Shown here one piece after another: positions 51,129-60,298 of a DNA stretch of 64,000 nt (position 1 is the stretch's first letter; the number at the start of each line of letters is the position of its first letter). The stretch is from Rhodoferax sp. GTDB taxonomy: Bacteria > Pseudomonadota > Gammaproteobacteria > Burkholderiales > Burkholderiaceae_C. The stretch is from NCBI GenBank assembly GCA_013791765.1, contig VMTC01000074.1, positions 1 to 64,000 on the forward strand, read 5' to 3'. The translations under genes were made by a program, and so were the position numbers. Under the pieces are notes generated by a model. It was not told the origin of the DNA. It saw only the letters and a program-made list of their open reading frames with translations, and ran no database searches.

Positions 51129-52655
51129 ATGGATGTGCTTATGAAACCCTTGTCACGGCTGCTGCTGTTTGTCTTGCTTTTTTCCACCGTAAAAGCGGTT
51201 GTTGCGGCGGATCCATTGCCCCTGTGGGAAGCGATGGAACGTGCCGTGCAATCCAACCCGGCAATCAAAAGCCAGCGCGTTGAAGTCAGCAGACAAACGC
51301 TGGAGCAGGATATCGCCCGCAGCCAGCATTTGCCCAAGGTCGACTTGAGCGCGGCTTACACCCGCTACGCCTATCCCACCTTCGTTACGCCGATTCGCGA
51401 GGTCGGCGTCTTCCCGCCCATGGACACGGCTATTGCCAATATTGGCCTGGCACTGAATCTGCCTCTCTACAGCGGTGGCAAGTTGGTGGCCGGCGAGGCG
51501 CTGGCCGCGCACAACCGCGAGGCTTCCGTTCAGGCGTTGCGTGCCGGTGGGCAAGACCTGCTGTTCAATGTCGCCGCCACCTATACCAAGGCGCTGCATT
51601 TCCGCCAACTCGTAAAGGTGTTGGATGTCCGCATCCAGGCGCTGCAGCAGGAGGAACGGGACATCGGATTGCGTATCCAGCAGGGGCGCGCCGCCCGGCT
51701 CGAGTTGATTCGACTCCAGACCCAGTTGTCCCAGGCGCGTTACGACAAGGTGTCTGTCACGCAGGCCGAGAAAGATGCGCTGTCGCTGCTGGCCGCGTTG
51801 TTGGGTGAGAGCGGCTCGGCACCGATTCTGTCCAATCTGGGCGCAACCGCGCCGGTTCTGCCTGTCTCGGCTGAAGAGGCTATCGGCCGCGCCCTGCAGC
51901 AGCGGCCAGATATTCTCAGGCTTGATGTCTTGGGCAAGGCTGCCCAGCAGAAGACCGCCATCGCCCGCGGCGACCGCCTACCGCAAATCAATCTAGTGGC
52001 AAAGGTGCAAGAGTCTGGCAGCGGCAACTGGAATGGGTATAACGATTGGCAGATCGGCGTGCAACTGTCCCTGCCGCTGTTTGACGGTGATATCCGCAAG
52101 CACCGGGTGGATCAGGCAGGTCTCGAACAGCAGCAAAACGCTTTGCAACAGGAAGACGCCCGAAACCGTCTTGTCAGCGAGGTCGAACAGGCTTTCGGCG
52201 CCCTGTCCGAATCCCGCGCCCGGCTGGAAGCTGCTACCCAGGGAGAAGGCGAGGCCAATGAAGCGCTGCGCATCGAAGCACTGCGGTACCGCAGCGGTGA
52301 GAACACTATCACCGACCTGCTCGGCGCCGAATCGGCCCACTGGTCCGCCACCGCGAGCCGCCTGCAGGCAGGGTACGACATTACCGTGAGCCAGGCGCGA
52401 CTGCTGCGCGTCATCGGCGAGCTCGGGCCAGACAGTTTCAGGCCCGCAGTGGCGGACAAGAAATCTGGTGCGGAGCATTCTTCATCCGACATTGAGATGC
52501 ACACCCTCGCCAAATATCTCTCATGGCACCGCTGCGGTATGACCTGCGACGGCGAGTCGATCGCCCAGAAAGCCAATGTCGGCATTTCACCCCATCCACA
52601 GTTCACCACAACGGATCATCCGGCGAGCTCTGTCCAGCAAGGAACCAGGCTATGA
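51129..52655 (+). CDS. TolC-family outer membrane factor
   Basis: A 508-residue TolC-like protein. The signal peptide is best read from MKPLSRLLLFVLLFSTVKAVVA, so ATG 51141 may be the real start (ATG 51129 adds four residues). The TolC repeats are ALQQRPDILRLDVL and LVSEVEQAFGALSESRARLEAA with DKVSVTQAEKDAL. A C-terminal tail of about 60 residues after GELGPDSFRP (KYLSWHRCGMTCDGESIAQK region, cysteine-containing) is not typical and could reflect a former frameshift. It ends in ATGA with the HlyD gene. Confidence 0.88.
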   Translation: MDVLMKPLSRLLLFVLLFSTVKAVVAADPLPLWEAMERAVQSNPAIKSQRVEVSRQTLEQDIARSQHLPKVDLSAAYTRYAYPTFVTPIREVGVFPPMDTAIANIGLALNLPLYSGGKLVAGEALAAHNREASVQALRAGGQDLLFNVAATYTKALHFRQLVKVLDVRIQALQQEERDIGLRIQQGRAARLELIRLQTQLSQARYDKVSVTQAEKDALSLLAALLGESGSAPILSNLGATAPVLPVSAEEAIGRALQQRPDILRLDVLGKAAQQKTAIARGDRLPQINLVAKVQESGSGNWNGYNDWQIGVQLSLPLFDGDIRKHRVDQAGLEQQQNALQQEDARNRLVSEVEQAFGALSESRARLEAATQGEGEANEALRIEALRYRSGENTITDLLGAESAHWSATASRLQAGYDITVSQARLLRVIGELGPDSFRPAVADKKSGAEHSSSDIEMHTLAKYLSWHRCGMTCDGESIAQKANVGISPHPQFTTTDHPASSVQQGTRL

Positions 52656-53659
52656 ACAAAAAAATCGTAATTATCGGCATCCTTGCCGCAGGCATCGGCG
52701 CCGCCGTGCTGTGGAAGTTTGCGCCCTGGACAGCACAACCGGATGACGGCACGGTATTCGCTTCGGGCACGATGGATGCCACCGAAATCGCAGTCTCATT
52801 TCGTGTGCCCGGCATACTGCGTAGTCGGCCGGTTGAGGAAGGCAGCAGCGTCAAGCCGGGCGAACTTCTGGCCGCGCTCGACGATCGCGAGTCTGTCGCC
52901 CGGTTGCACCAGGCGCAAGCGGCTCAACAGGCCGCCCAGGCGCGCCTCAAAGATCTGGAGCAGGGCTACCGCCCGCAGGAGATCGCCGAGGCTCGCGCTC
53001 AGGTCGAGCAGGCACGCGCCGACCGGACCAATCTGGAAGAAGAAGCCCGGCGTTCCGAAGCGCTCTTCAGCGGCGGCGCCACCAGTCAGCAGCGGCGCGA
53101 CAAGGATCGCACCGTTGCCGCCGTGGCGGAACATCAGCTGAACGCTACGCAGTCTCGGCTGAAATTGCTGCAAAGTGGCTATCGCCCCGAGACCATCAAC
53201 GCCGCGCGCGCACAGCTCGATGAAGCACAGGCTGCGGTCGCCGCCGCCCGCGTCACTCTGGAGGACTTGCGGGTAAGCAGTCCTGTGGAGGGCGTGGTCA
53301 CCCGCAAGCATGCCGAAGTTGGCGAAACCCTGGGGGCCGGGCGCCCAGTGGTGACAGTCACCAATATTTCCAAGCCCTGGGTACGGGTCTACATCCCGGA
53401 GAACCAGGTTGGCAAGGTGCGTCTTGGCACCGCCGCCAAGATCAAGGTCGACACCTTCCCCGACCGGGAATTCGATGGCCGCGTGAGCTATGTTTCGTCG
53501 CAAGCGGAGTTCACCCCCAAGAACGTGCAGACCCAGGAAGAACGGGTCAAACTGGTGTTCGCAGTAAACGTGACTCTGGACAACCGCGACGGCGCGCTCA
53601 AGCCCGGCATGCCGGCTGACGTTTACATCGCCTCTGCTTCGGATGGGACTGCACGGTGA
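52652..53659 (+). CDS. HlyD/YbhG-type membrane fusion protein
   Basis: A 335-residue adaptor: N-terminal anchor (IVIIGILAAGIGAAVLW), lipoyl half-motifs (VPGILRSRPVEEGSSVKPGELLA and VSSPVEGVVTRKHAEVGE), and a long helical hairpin with internal repeats (LKDLEQGYRPQEIAEARAQV and LKLLQSGYRPETINAARAQL). This matches YbhG in the E. coli YbhGFSR exporter. It links the ABC-2 transporter to the TolC protein. The ATG overlaps the TolC stop. Confidence 0.9.
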   Translation: MNKKIVIIGILAAGIGAAVLWKFAPWTAQPDDGTVFASGTMDATEIAVSFRVPGILRSRPVEEGSSVKPGELLAALDDRESVARLHQAQAAQQAAQARLKDLEQGYRPQEIAEARAQVEQARADRTNLEEEARRSEALFSGGATSQQRRDKDRTVAAVAEHQLNATQSRLKLLQSGYRPETINAARAQLDEAQAAVAAARVTLEDLRVSSPVEGVVTRKHAEVGETLGAGRPVVTVTNISKPWVRVYIPENQVGKVRLGTAAKIKVDTFPDREFDGRVSYVSSQAEFTPKNVQTQEERVKLVFAVNVTLDNRDGALKPGMPADVYIASASDGTAR

Positions 53660-54519
53660 TCCCTGCAGTCAGCTTCTTCGGACATGACCGGCAGATACTT
53701 CAGCGTCTGCAGCGCCGCGACCGCTACGCGTTGCTGCTTTATGTATCTTCCGGTGCGGTGATCGTGGTGGCGGGCGAAGCGGCGGCCATTAATCTGGATA
53801 TGGCCGATCACTATGGATTTATGCCCCTGCTGCTGCGCGGCGTCATTTACCTGCTGCTGACCCTGTCGCTTTGGATGCTCCTGCTGCGCGCTAACCGACG
53901 CCTGGTGATCGGTCTGATGGCCGAAAAACGGCGAAACTATGAATCGATCCTGCACGCCTACGATAGCGCGCTTTCGCTCAAGGATAACTATACCGGCGGT
54001 CATGGACGCCGGGTGGCGCACTACACGCGCCTGATTGCCGAGTCGATAGGACTGCCGCAAGCCGAGGTGGATTCAGTTAGCGAGGCGGCGCTGCTGCACG
54101 ACCTGGGAAAGATCGCGATTCCCGACCACATACTAACTAAACCGGAGCGCCTCACTATCGATGAATTCGCCGTGGTGCAGAACCACCCCGCCATCGGTGC
54201 CGAAATCCTCCAGTCGATTCCGTCGCTACGGCGCCACGCCTCGGCGGTGCGTCATCACCACGAGCACTTCGACGGCAGCGGTTATCCGGACGGACTGTGC
54301 GGCGCGCATATTCCCCTCGCGGCACGCATTATCGCAGTGGCTGACGCTTTCGATGCCTTGAGCAGTGATCGCAGCTACCGCCATGGCGTCAGCGCGGACC
54401 GGGCGCTTGATGAAATTACCCAGGTTGCAGGCAGCCATTTCGATCCAAAGGTCGTCGCCGTGATCTCCAGAAAATTTGCCCGCGACGCCCTGTTCGCGGC
54501 ACACGGAAAAATGCCATGA
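53656..54519 (+). CDS. Membrane-anchored HD-GYP phosphodiesterase inside the efflux operon
   Basis: A 287-residue protein starting at a GTG that overlaps the hlyD stop. Two membrane helices lie at about 23-42 and 52-76 (LLLYVSSGAVIVVAGEAAA; LLRGVIYLLLTLSLWMLLL). A complete HD-GYP domain follows: HD at H148-D149 (LLHDLGKIAIPD), and HHEHFDGSGYPDG at 201-213 with the canonical GYP. Cyclic-di-GMP hydrolysis at the membrane is expected. It is coupled on both sides (GTGA, ATGA) within an export operon, which is unusual. Confidence 0.9.
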   Translation: MIPAVSFFGHDRQILQRLQRRDRYALLLYVSSGAVIVVAGEAAAINLDMADHYGFMPLLLRGVIYLLLTLSLWMLLLRANRRLVIGLMAEKRRNYESILHAYDSALSLKDNYTGGHGRRVAHYTRLIAESIGLPQAEVDSVSEAALLHDLGKIAIPDHILTKPERLTIDEFAVVQNHPAIGAEILQSIPSLRRHASAVRHHHEHFDGSGYPDGLCGAHIPLAARIIAVADAFDALSSDRSYRHGVSADRALDEITQVAGSHFDPKVVAVISRKFARDALFAAHGKMP

Positions 54520-55454
54520 ACGATATCGCTATTCAGGTCAGTGGCCTCGGGCGTGCCTTCGGCGAAATGTGGGCCGTGCGAGGCCTGGATATGGAAGTGA
54601 GGCGCGGCGAAATCTTCGGTCTGGTCGGACCCGACGGCGCCGGCAAGACCACCACCATGCGCATGTTGACCGGCATTCTTGCCGCCAGCGAAGGCAGTGC
54701 GACAGTGGCAGGCTATCCCATCCAGGGCGGCGAGGAACAGATCAAGGCCCGCATCAGCTACATGTCGCAGCGCTTCGGCCTGTACGGTGACCTCACGGTA
54801 GAAGAAAACCTGCGCTTCTATGCCGACCTGTACGAAGTGCCGCGGCGCGAGCGCGAGCCGCAGCAAGAGCGTCTGCTCGGCTTCTCCAACCTCACCCCGT
54901 TCAGAAAGCGCCTGGCGCGCGACCTCTCCGGTGGCATGAAGCAGAAGTTGGGCTTGGCCTGCGCCCTGATCCACAAGCCAGAAATCCTGTTCCTCGACGA
55001 GCCCACCAACGGCGTCGATCCGGTGTCGCGGCGCGATTTCTGGCGCATTCTCTACGCCATGCTCAAGGAAGGGGTGACGATCTTCGTTTCCACCGCCTAC
55101 CTCGACGAGGCGGAGCGCTGCACCCGTGTCGGCCTGATGCACCAGGGTCGCCTGATCCAGTGCGACACGCCGCAAAAACTCAAGGATGGCATCCCCGGCC
55201 TGCTGCTGGAACTGGAAACCGCGCAACCACGTGTCGCACGGGAGGCGCTCGCCACCCGGCTGGGCTCCAATCGCGTGAGCCTGTTCGGCGGCAAGTTGCA
55301 CCTCTACGCCGCAGACAAGGCGGAGGCGGAGCAGGCCCGCACCGTGTTGCGCGAGGCCAACATCTCGGTGCTGGGCGAAAACACGATCACCCCGTCGCTG
55401 GAGGACGTGTTCATTTATCAGCTTACGCGAGACATAGAGGAGGCGACAGCATGA
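54516..55454 (+). CDS. ABC-2 exporter ATPase subunit 1 (YbhF N-half type)
   Basis: A 312-residue ABC ATPase with Walker A GPDGAGKTTT (D for the usual N), signature DLSGGMKQKLGLACAL, Walker B ILFLDEPTNGVDPV and FVSTAYLDEAERC where the switch histidine is replaced by alanine. It corresponds to the first half of E. coli YbhF, split here into two genes. It pairs with the next ATPase to drive the ABC-2 permeases. Confidence 0.9.
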   Translation: MNDIAIQVSGLGRAFGEMWAVRGLDMEVRRGEIFGLVGPDGAGKTTTMRMLTGILAASEGSATVAGYPIQGGEEQIKARISYMSQRFGLYGDLTVEENLRFYADLYEVPRREREPQQERLLGFSNLTPFRKRLARDLSGGMKQKLGLACALIHKPEILFLDEPTNGVDPVSRRDFWRILYAMLKEGVTIFVSTAYLDEAERCTRVGLMHQGRLIQCDTPQKLKDGIPGLLLELETAQPRVAREALATRLGSNRVSLFGGKLHLYAADKAEAEQARTVLREANISVLGENTITPSLEDVFIYQLTRDIEEATA

Positions 55455-56407
55455 GCGCGGACTCCGCCGTGGAAGTGCGTGACCTGACCCGGGTGTTCGG
55501 TGATTTCGTCGCCGTCGACCATATCTCTCTCACGGTAGAAAAAGGCCAGGTATTCGGCTTTCTCGGCCCCAACGGCGCGGGAAAATCCACCACGATCCGC
55601 ATGCTGTGCGGTCTGCTTTTGCCCAGTTCCGGCGAAGGCCGGGTGGCGGGCTTCGACGTCATGACTGAGTCCGAAACCATCAAGCGGCACATCGGCTACA
55701 TGTCGCAGAAATTTTCCCTCTACGACGACCTGACCGTGGAAGAAAACATCGACTTCTACACCGGCATCTACAACGTGCCCAAGGCCAAGCGCCGGGCGCG
55801 TAAGGATTGGGTGCTGGAGATGGCGGGTCTCACGGACAAGCGCAACAACCGCACCGGTTCGCTGGCCGGTGGCTGGAAGCAAAGGCTGGCGCTGGGCTGC
55901 GCGGTGCTGCACGAGCCGCAGATCCTGTTTCTCGACGAGCCGACCTCGGGCGTGGACCCGCTCTCACGGCGCCAGTTCTGGGACTTGATCGCACAGATGT
56001 CGCATGGTGGCACCACCGTTTTCGTCACCACCCACTACATGGAGGAGGCCGAATACTGCGATGAGCTGGCGCTGATTTACCACGGAAAAATGATCGCCAA
56101 GGGCAAGCCTGCTGAGCTCAAGACCCTGGTACCCGAGGACATTCTGGAAATTCGCGTCGAGCGCCCGTTCGATGCACTGGAACACCTGGAAGCCTCGAAG
56201 CTGACACAGGAGGTCGCCCTGTTCGGCGACGCCCTGCACGCAGTGGTCAGCGATGCAACCACGGCCACCGCAGCGCTGAACGGCTTCCTCGCGAAGCAAG
56301 GCTTCGCCGTGCAGTCCATCAAGCAGGTTACCCCCTCGATGGAGGACGTGTTCGTTTCCCTGATCGAACTCGATGACCGGCAGCGAGAGCAAGGAGAAAA
56401 AACATGA
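55451..56407 (+). CDS. ABC-2 exporter ATPase subunit 2 (YbhF C-half type)
   Basis: A 318-residue ABC ATPase with Walker [11 protein letters not shown], a degenerate signature SLAGGWKQRLALGCAV (AGG in place of SGG), Walker B ILFLDEPTSGVDPL and an intact switch histidine in VTTHYMEEAE. Its intact and degenerate motifs complement those of subunit 1, suggesting an asymmetric heterodimer. The ATG at 55451 overlaps the previous stop; longer frames are shadows. Confidence 0.9.
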   Translation: MSADSAVEVRDLTRVFGDFVAVDHISLTVEKGQVFGFLGPNGAGKSTTIRMLCGLLLPSSGEGRVAGFDVMTESETIKRHIGYMSQKFSLYDDLTVEENIDFYTGIYNVPKAKRRARKDWVLEMAGLTDKRNNRTGSLAGGWKQRLALGCAVLHEPQILFLDEPTSGVDPLSRRQFWDLIAQMSHGGTTVFVTTHYMEEAEYCDELALIYHGKMIAKGKPAELKTLVPEDILEIRVERPFDALEHLEASKLTQEVALFGDALHAVVSDATTATAALNGFLAKQGFAVQSIKQVTPSMEDVFVSLIELDDRQREQGEKT

Positions 56408-57528
56408 GAAAGCCCGGATTTTCCTGGATCCGGCTGTGGGCGCTGGTGAAAAAGGAATTCATCCATATCATCCGCGACCCGCGCTCCCTGGCGATGGCGT
56501 TCCTGATGCCGCTGATCCTGCTGATCCTGTTCGGTTATGCCATCACCATGGACATCAAGACGCTCAACCTCGTCGTCTACGACCAGGATAGGAGCGCTGC
56601 CAGTCGCCAGTACGTCGAGGGGTTTCCGGCGTCGACCTACTTCAAGGTGGTGGCGGCAGTGGAAAACTACACCGGGGCGCGCGCGCTGCTCGACCAGGGC
56701 CGCGCGCACCTGGCGCTGGTGATCCCACCGCACTTCGCGCGCGATCTGGAGCAGGGGCGAACGACGCAGGTGCAGTTGCTCGCCGACGGCTCGGATGCCA
56801 ACACCGCAACCATTGCGATGGGCTATGCCGAGGGCATTACCAACCGCTACAGCACGATGCACCTGGGAACCAAAATCGAGCTCGCCGTGGATAACCGCCT
56901 GCGCGTCTGGTACAACCCCGAGCTGAAAAGCCGCTGGTTCATCATCCCCGGCCTGATCGCCGTGATCATGACGGTGATCACCGCCCTGCTCACCTCGCTT
57001 ACCGTCTCGCGCGAATGGGAGAGCGGCACCATGGAACAGCTGATCGCCACGCCGGTGCAACCGATCGAACTGTTCCTCGGCAAAATGGCGCCCTATTTCG
57101 TGATCGGCGTGCTGGACGTGCTGTTCTCGGTGGCGATGGGGGTATGGGTGTTTGATGTACCGCTGCGCGGCAGCTTCCTTTTCCTGCTCGGCGTCACCGC
57201 GATGTTTCTGGTGGGGGGCCTGAGCCTTGGCATCATGGTTTCCACCATTGCCAAATCGCAACTGGTGGCGAGCCAGCTGGCGATGGTGGTGACCTTCCTG
57301 CCCGCCTTTCTGCTCTCCGGCTTTCTTTACTCCATCGACAGCATGCCGCGCTTTTTGCAGGTAGTCACCCACGTGGTGCAAGCGCGCTATTTCGTCGAGG
57401 TGCTGAAGAACATTTTTCTTAAGGCCAGCCCGCCTTCTTTCGTGGCAGGCGACCTGATCTTCCTTGGACTGTTCGCCGCGGTGGTGTTCGCCGTCGCGCT
57501 GGGCAAGTTCCGTAAAAAGTTGAGCTGA
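56404..57528 (+). CDS. ABC-2 type transporter permease (YbhS-like)
   Basis: A 374-residue permease with one N-terminal helix (SLAMAFLMPLILLILFGYAI), a large periplasmic domain with NLVVYDQDRSAASRQYVEGF, and five C-terminal helices (LIAVIMTVITALLTSLTV onward, including QLVASQLAMVVTFLPAFLLS). RIWALVKKEFIHIIRDPR-type N-terminus is characteristic of YbhR/YbhS. It overlaps the ATPase gene (ATGA). Confidence 0.9.
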   Translation: MRKPGFSWIRLWALVKKEFIHIIRDPRSLAMAFLMPLILLILFGYAITMDIKTLNLVVYDQDRSAASRQYVEGFPASTYFKVVAAVENYTGARALLDQGRAHLALVIPPHFARDLEQGRTTQVQLLADGSDANTATIAMGYAEGITNRYSTMHLGTKIELAVDNRLRVWYNPELKSRWFIIPGLIAVIMTVITALLTSLTVSREWESGTMEQLIATPVQPIELFLGKMAPYFVIGVLDVLFSVAMGVWVFDVPLRGSFLFLLGVTAMFLVGGLSLGIMVSTIAKSQLVASQLAMVVTFLPAFLLSGFLYSIDSMPRFLQVVTHVVQARYFVEVLKNIFLKASPPSFVAGDLIFLGLFAAVVFAVALGKFRKKLS

Positions 57529-57538
57529 GGAGTAAACC

Positions 57539-58666
57539 ATGTGGGAACGAATCTATCGCATGCTGGTGAAGGAGTTCATCCAGGTGCTGCGCGACCCGCG
57601 CATGAAGGCGCTGATCTTCGTCATGCCGGTGATCCAGCTGATCATGTTCGGTTACGCCGTGACCACTGACGTGGACCACATCAAGACCGCAGTGTGCGAC
57701 CTCGACAAAAGCCCACAGAGCCGTGCGCTGATCGAGCGCTTCACGGCCTCCGGCTATTTCACCGTGGTGGACAACACCAACGAACCTGAAAGGCTGGGCG
57801 AACTGCTCGACCGGGGCAAGGCCACCATCGGCATCCAGATCAACCACGGCTTCGCCGACGACCTGAAATCGGGGCGTCAGGCGGTGATCCAGACAATTAT
57901 CGACGGCACCGATTCGAATACCGGAACGGTGGCGATGGACTATGCCCAGCGCATCACCCAGGAGTTTTCCCGTACGCGCGTCATGTCGGGCGAGCTGATC
58001 CAACTGGCGCTGCCGCAGGCCGACCCCATTGAGTTGCGCGCGCGCGCTTGGTTCAACCCCGATCTGAAAAGCCGCTACTACAACGTCCCCGGCGTGATCG
58101 CCGTGGTCGTGCTGCTGATCTCCCTGCTGCTCACCGCCATGGCAATCGTGCGCGAACGCGAGATCGGCACGATGGAGCAGTTGATGGTGACGCCAATCCG
58201 GCCATTCGAACTGATCGTCGGCAAGACCCTGCCGTTCGTGTTGATCAGCTTCATCGATGTGCTGGTGGTCACTTTTATCGGGATTAACTGGTTCAACGTA
58301 CCGATCCAAGGCAGCCTGGGGTTGCTGCTGCTCGGGTCCGGGCTGTACCTGATGTCCACCATCGGCATCGGGCTGTTCATTTCCACCATTTCCCAGACCC
58401 AGCAGCAGGCACTGATGTCATCATTTTTCTTCTACCTACCCGCAGTGCTGCTGTCCGGCTTCATGTTCCCGATTTCGAATATGCCGGAGCCGGCACAGTG
58501 GCTCACCTATCTCAACCCGCTGCGTTACTTTCTGGTCATCATCCGGGACATCTTTCTCAAAGGCAGCGGCTTGGAAATCCTGTGGCCCCAGTTCGCGGCC
58601 CTGGCGGTGCTGGGCACCACGCTTTTGCTCATTAGTTCACTTCGTTTCCAGAAAAGGATGGTCTGA
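57539..58666 (+). CDS. ABC-2 type transporter permease (YbhR-like)
   Basis: A 375-residue paralogue of the preceding permease with the same topology: MLVKEFIQVLRDPRMKALIF, periplasmic DLDKSPQSRALIERF, and the helical part from VPGVIAVVVLLISLLLTAMAI, with REREIGTMEQLMVTPIRP as the coupling segment. The two permeases likely form a heterodimer. Gap to the previous gene is 10 bp with AGGAG. Confidence 0.9.
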   Translation: MWERIYRMLVKEFIQVLRDPRMKALIFVMPVIQLIMFGYAVTTDVDHIKTAVCDLDKSPQSRALIERFTASGYFTVVDNTNEPERLGELLDRGKATIGIQINHGFADDLKSGRQAVIQTIIDGTDSNTGTVAMDYAQRITQEFSRTRVMSGELIQLALPQADPIELRARAWFNPDLKSRYYNVPGVIAVVVLLISLLLTAMAIVREREIGTMEQLMVTPIRPFELIVGKTLPFVLISFIDVLVVTFIGINWFNVPIQGSLGLLLLGSGLYLMSTIGIGLFISTISQTQQQALMSSFFFYLPAVLLSGFMFPISNMPEPAQWLTYLNPLRYFLVIIRDIFLKGSGLEILWPQFAALAVLGTTLLLISSLRFQKRMV

Positions 58667-58667
58667 C

Positions 58668-59120
58668 ATGAAAGACACTCGTAACCTTATTCTTAATCTT
58701 GTCTCTTCGGCTTGCCTTGTGCTCGCCGCAACTGGCGCCCAAGCGACCGAGCCGCTCGTCCTGCAAAAGGTCATGAAAGACCTGGGCAAGAACATGCAGA
58801 CCATCACCGACGGGATTTCCCGCGGAGACTGGGAGCTGGTGGAGAAAACTGCACCACTGATCGCCGATCATCCCCAGCCACCCTTTTCCGAGAAGATCCG
58901 CATCATGAGCTTCGTCGGCACCGACATGGCCAAGTACAAGGCCTATGACGGCGAGACCCACGACCAGGCACAGGCGGTGGGCACTGCGGCAAAGGCCAAG
59001 AGCGGCCCGGGCGTCATTCTGGCTTTCCAGAAGCTCCAGACCAACTGCTACAACTGCCACAGCGAATTCCGTAAACCGTTCGTGGCGCATTTTTACGGCA
59101 AGAAAGATGTCGTTCAGTGA
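58668..59120 (+). CDS. Cytochrome c'-like periplasmic heme protein
   Basis: A 150-residue protein with a signal peptide (LVSSACLVLAATGAQA) and a single heme-binding CYNCH at C127-C130-H131 close to the C-terminus, as in the four-helix class II cytochrome c' fold. The remaining helices (LQKVMKDLGKNMQTITDGI; KIRIMSFVGTDMAKYKAY) fit. Cytochromes c' bind NO or act in electron transfer. It starts one base after the permease stop, making it the last gene of the efflux operon, an unexplained association. Confidence 0.83.
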   Translation: MKDTRNLILNLVSSACLVLAATGAQATEPLVLQKVMKDLGKNMQTITDGISRGDWELVEKTAPLIADHPQPPFSEKIRIMSFVGTDMAKYKAYDGETHDQAQAVGTAAKAKSGPGVILAFQKLQTNCYNCHSEFRKPFVAHFYGKKDVVQ

Positions 59121-59196
59121 TCCACTGTCGTGCAGGCGCTTTCTTCACAGCGCCGTACGGTCCTAATAGCCCTGACGGCACAGTAGGAAATCAATC

Positions 59197-59784
59197 ATGA
59201 ATACTGATGAAACCAATAAGTTCAAGCAGACGCATTTGGAAAAATGGCACGAAACCACGCGTTATTACCTGTTTGCCGATCAGGAAAGCCTCGCCGACGC
59301 AGCAGTGAAAGCACTGCTTGCCTCGAAGCTGGACAGCCACGGCGCTCAGGATCACCTCATTTCCCGAGTGCGCGGAAGGTTGCTGCGCCTCTTGACACGC
59401 GCTGCACAGCACGATCAAAACCCGTTGCAGGAACTGGAGCGCGGCTTCTATTTTCAAGTCTGGTTCATCTCGCAGCACCCCGATGTTTCCAAGCGACTTC
59501 TGGGGTGGTTGTCGCAAGGCAGTGACACCCGTATTCGCCGACGCATCCAAATGGTCATCGACCAGTACGAATCACGCATTTGCCGAATGATGGAACAGGC
59601 CAAGCACCAGGGACTCATCCGGTCCGACATCGAACCGCATACCGCGGCAAGCCTGTTCATCGGCATGATCCAGAGCTTGGCGATCAGAATGAATACCGAT
59701 TTTCACCAGCGAGAGCTGTTGTTGCGCGAGGCAGTCGAGGTTTTTACCCTGTACCGGGCACGGATGGCCGCGCCGTCGAATTGA
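59197..59784 (+). CDS. TetR C-terminal-domain-like protein without recognisable HTH
   Basis: A 195-residue protein whose second half (YESRICRMMEQAKHQGLIRSD, HTAASLFIGMIQSLAIRMN) matches the ligand domain of the TetR protein at 50498 (ATLFVGTIQGLVMQS). The first 45 residues (THLEKWHETTRYYLFADQES) show no TetR helix-turn-helix. It may be a dimerisation partner, a ligand sensor or a degenerate duplicate. It lies 76 bp downstream of the cytochrome gene on the same strand. Confidence 0.6.
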   Translation: MNTDETNKFKQTHLEKWHETTRYYLFADQESLADAAVKALLASKLDSHGAQDHLISRVRGRLLRLLTRAAQHDQNPLQELERGFYFQVWFISQHPDVSKRLLGWLSQGSDTRIRRRIQMVIDQYESRICRMMEQAKHQGLIRSDIEPHTAASLFIGMIQSLAIRMNTDFHQRELLLREAVEVFTLYRARMAAPSN

Positions 59785-59837
59785 CATCAGCCGAAGACGA
59801 ATTCTTAGCAACACACCTATCAAAGAGGAAAGTTCAC

Positions 59838-60230
59838 ATGACCACATCCAAACAACAACGCGGGCTTGCTATCTGGGCGATTTCCTTGGTGGCGGTTGGG
59901 TTCGGTCTGCTGACCATCAAGGAAGGCGGCACGATCCTGTTCGGCGATGAAGCGGCGCGCGCTGCCGCCGGCAACTATGTGCTGTTTGTGCTTTGGTTCA
60001 ATTTTTTGGCGGGCTTCGCCTATGTCGTCGCCGGCGCCGGGCTATGGCTGCGCCAACGCTGGGCAGTGTGGCTGGCCATCGCCATCGCCGCCGCAACGGT
60101 CCTTGCCTTCGCGGCGTTAGGCGAGTATGTCGATTCCGGTGCAGCCTACGAGCAGCGCACCGTGATCGCCATGAGCCTGCGAACCTTGGTGTGGGGGACG
60201 ATTGCGGCCATTGCCTGGCGCGGCGCATGA
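59838..60230 (+). CDS. Small four-helix membrane protein, unknown function
   Basis: A 130-residue integral membrane protein with four hydrophobic segments (LAIWAISLVAVGFGLLTI; YVLFVLWFNFLAGFAYVVAGAG; WAVWLAIAIAAATVLAFAAL; TLVWGTIAAIAWRG). ATG 59838 is preceded by AGAGGAAAG. I cannot assign a function. Similar small proteins are annotated as hypothetical inner-membrane proteins. Confidence 0.65.
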   Translation: MTTSKQQRGLAIWAISLVAVGFGLLTIKEGGTILFGDEAARAAAGNYVLFVLWFNFLAGFAYVVAGAGLWLRQRWAVWLAIAIAAATVLAFAALGEYVDSGAAYEQRTVIAMSLRTLVWGTIAAIAWRGA

Positions 60231-60298
60231 CGTGATGCAAGCCGCTGCCAGCCGTTCGGCACGGTACGAACGACAGCACCAGAACGAGGAGAAACACG

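Noticed and set aside
56077..57540. 487-codon reverse frame over the ABC permease
   Set aside because: Antisense shadow of ABC ATPase 2 and permease 1; composition His/Gln/Arg-rich and no start signal.
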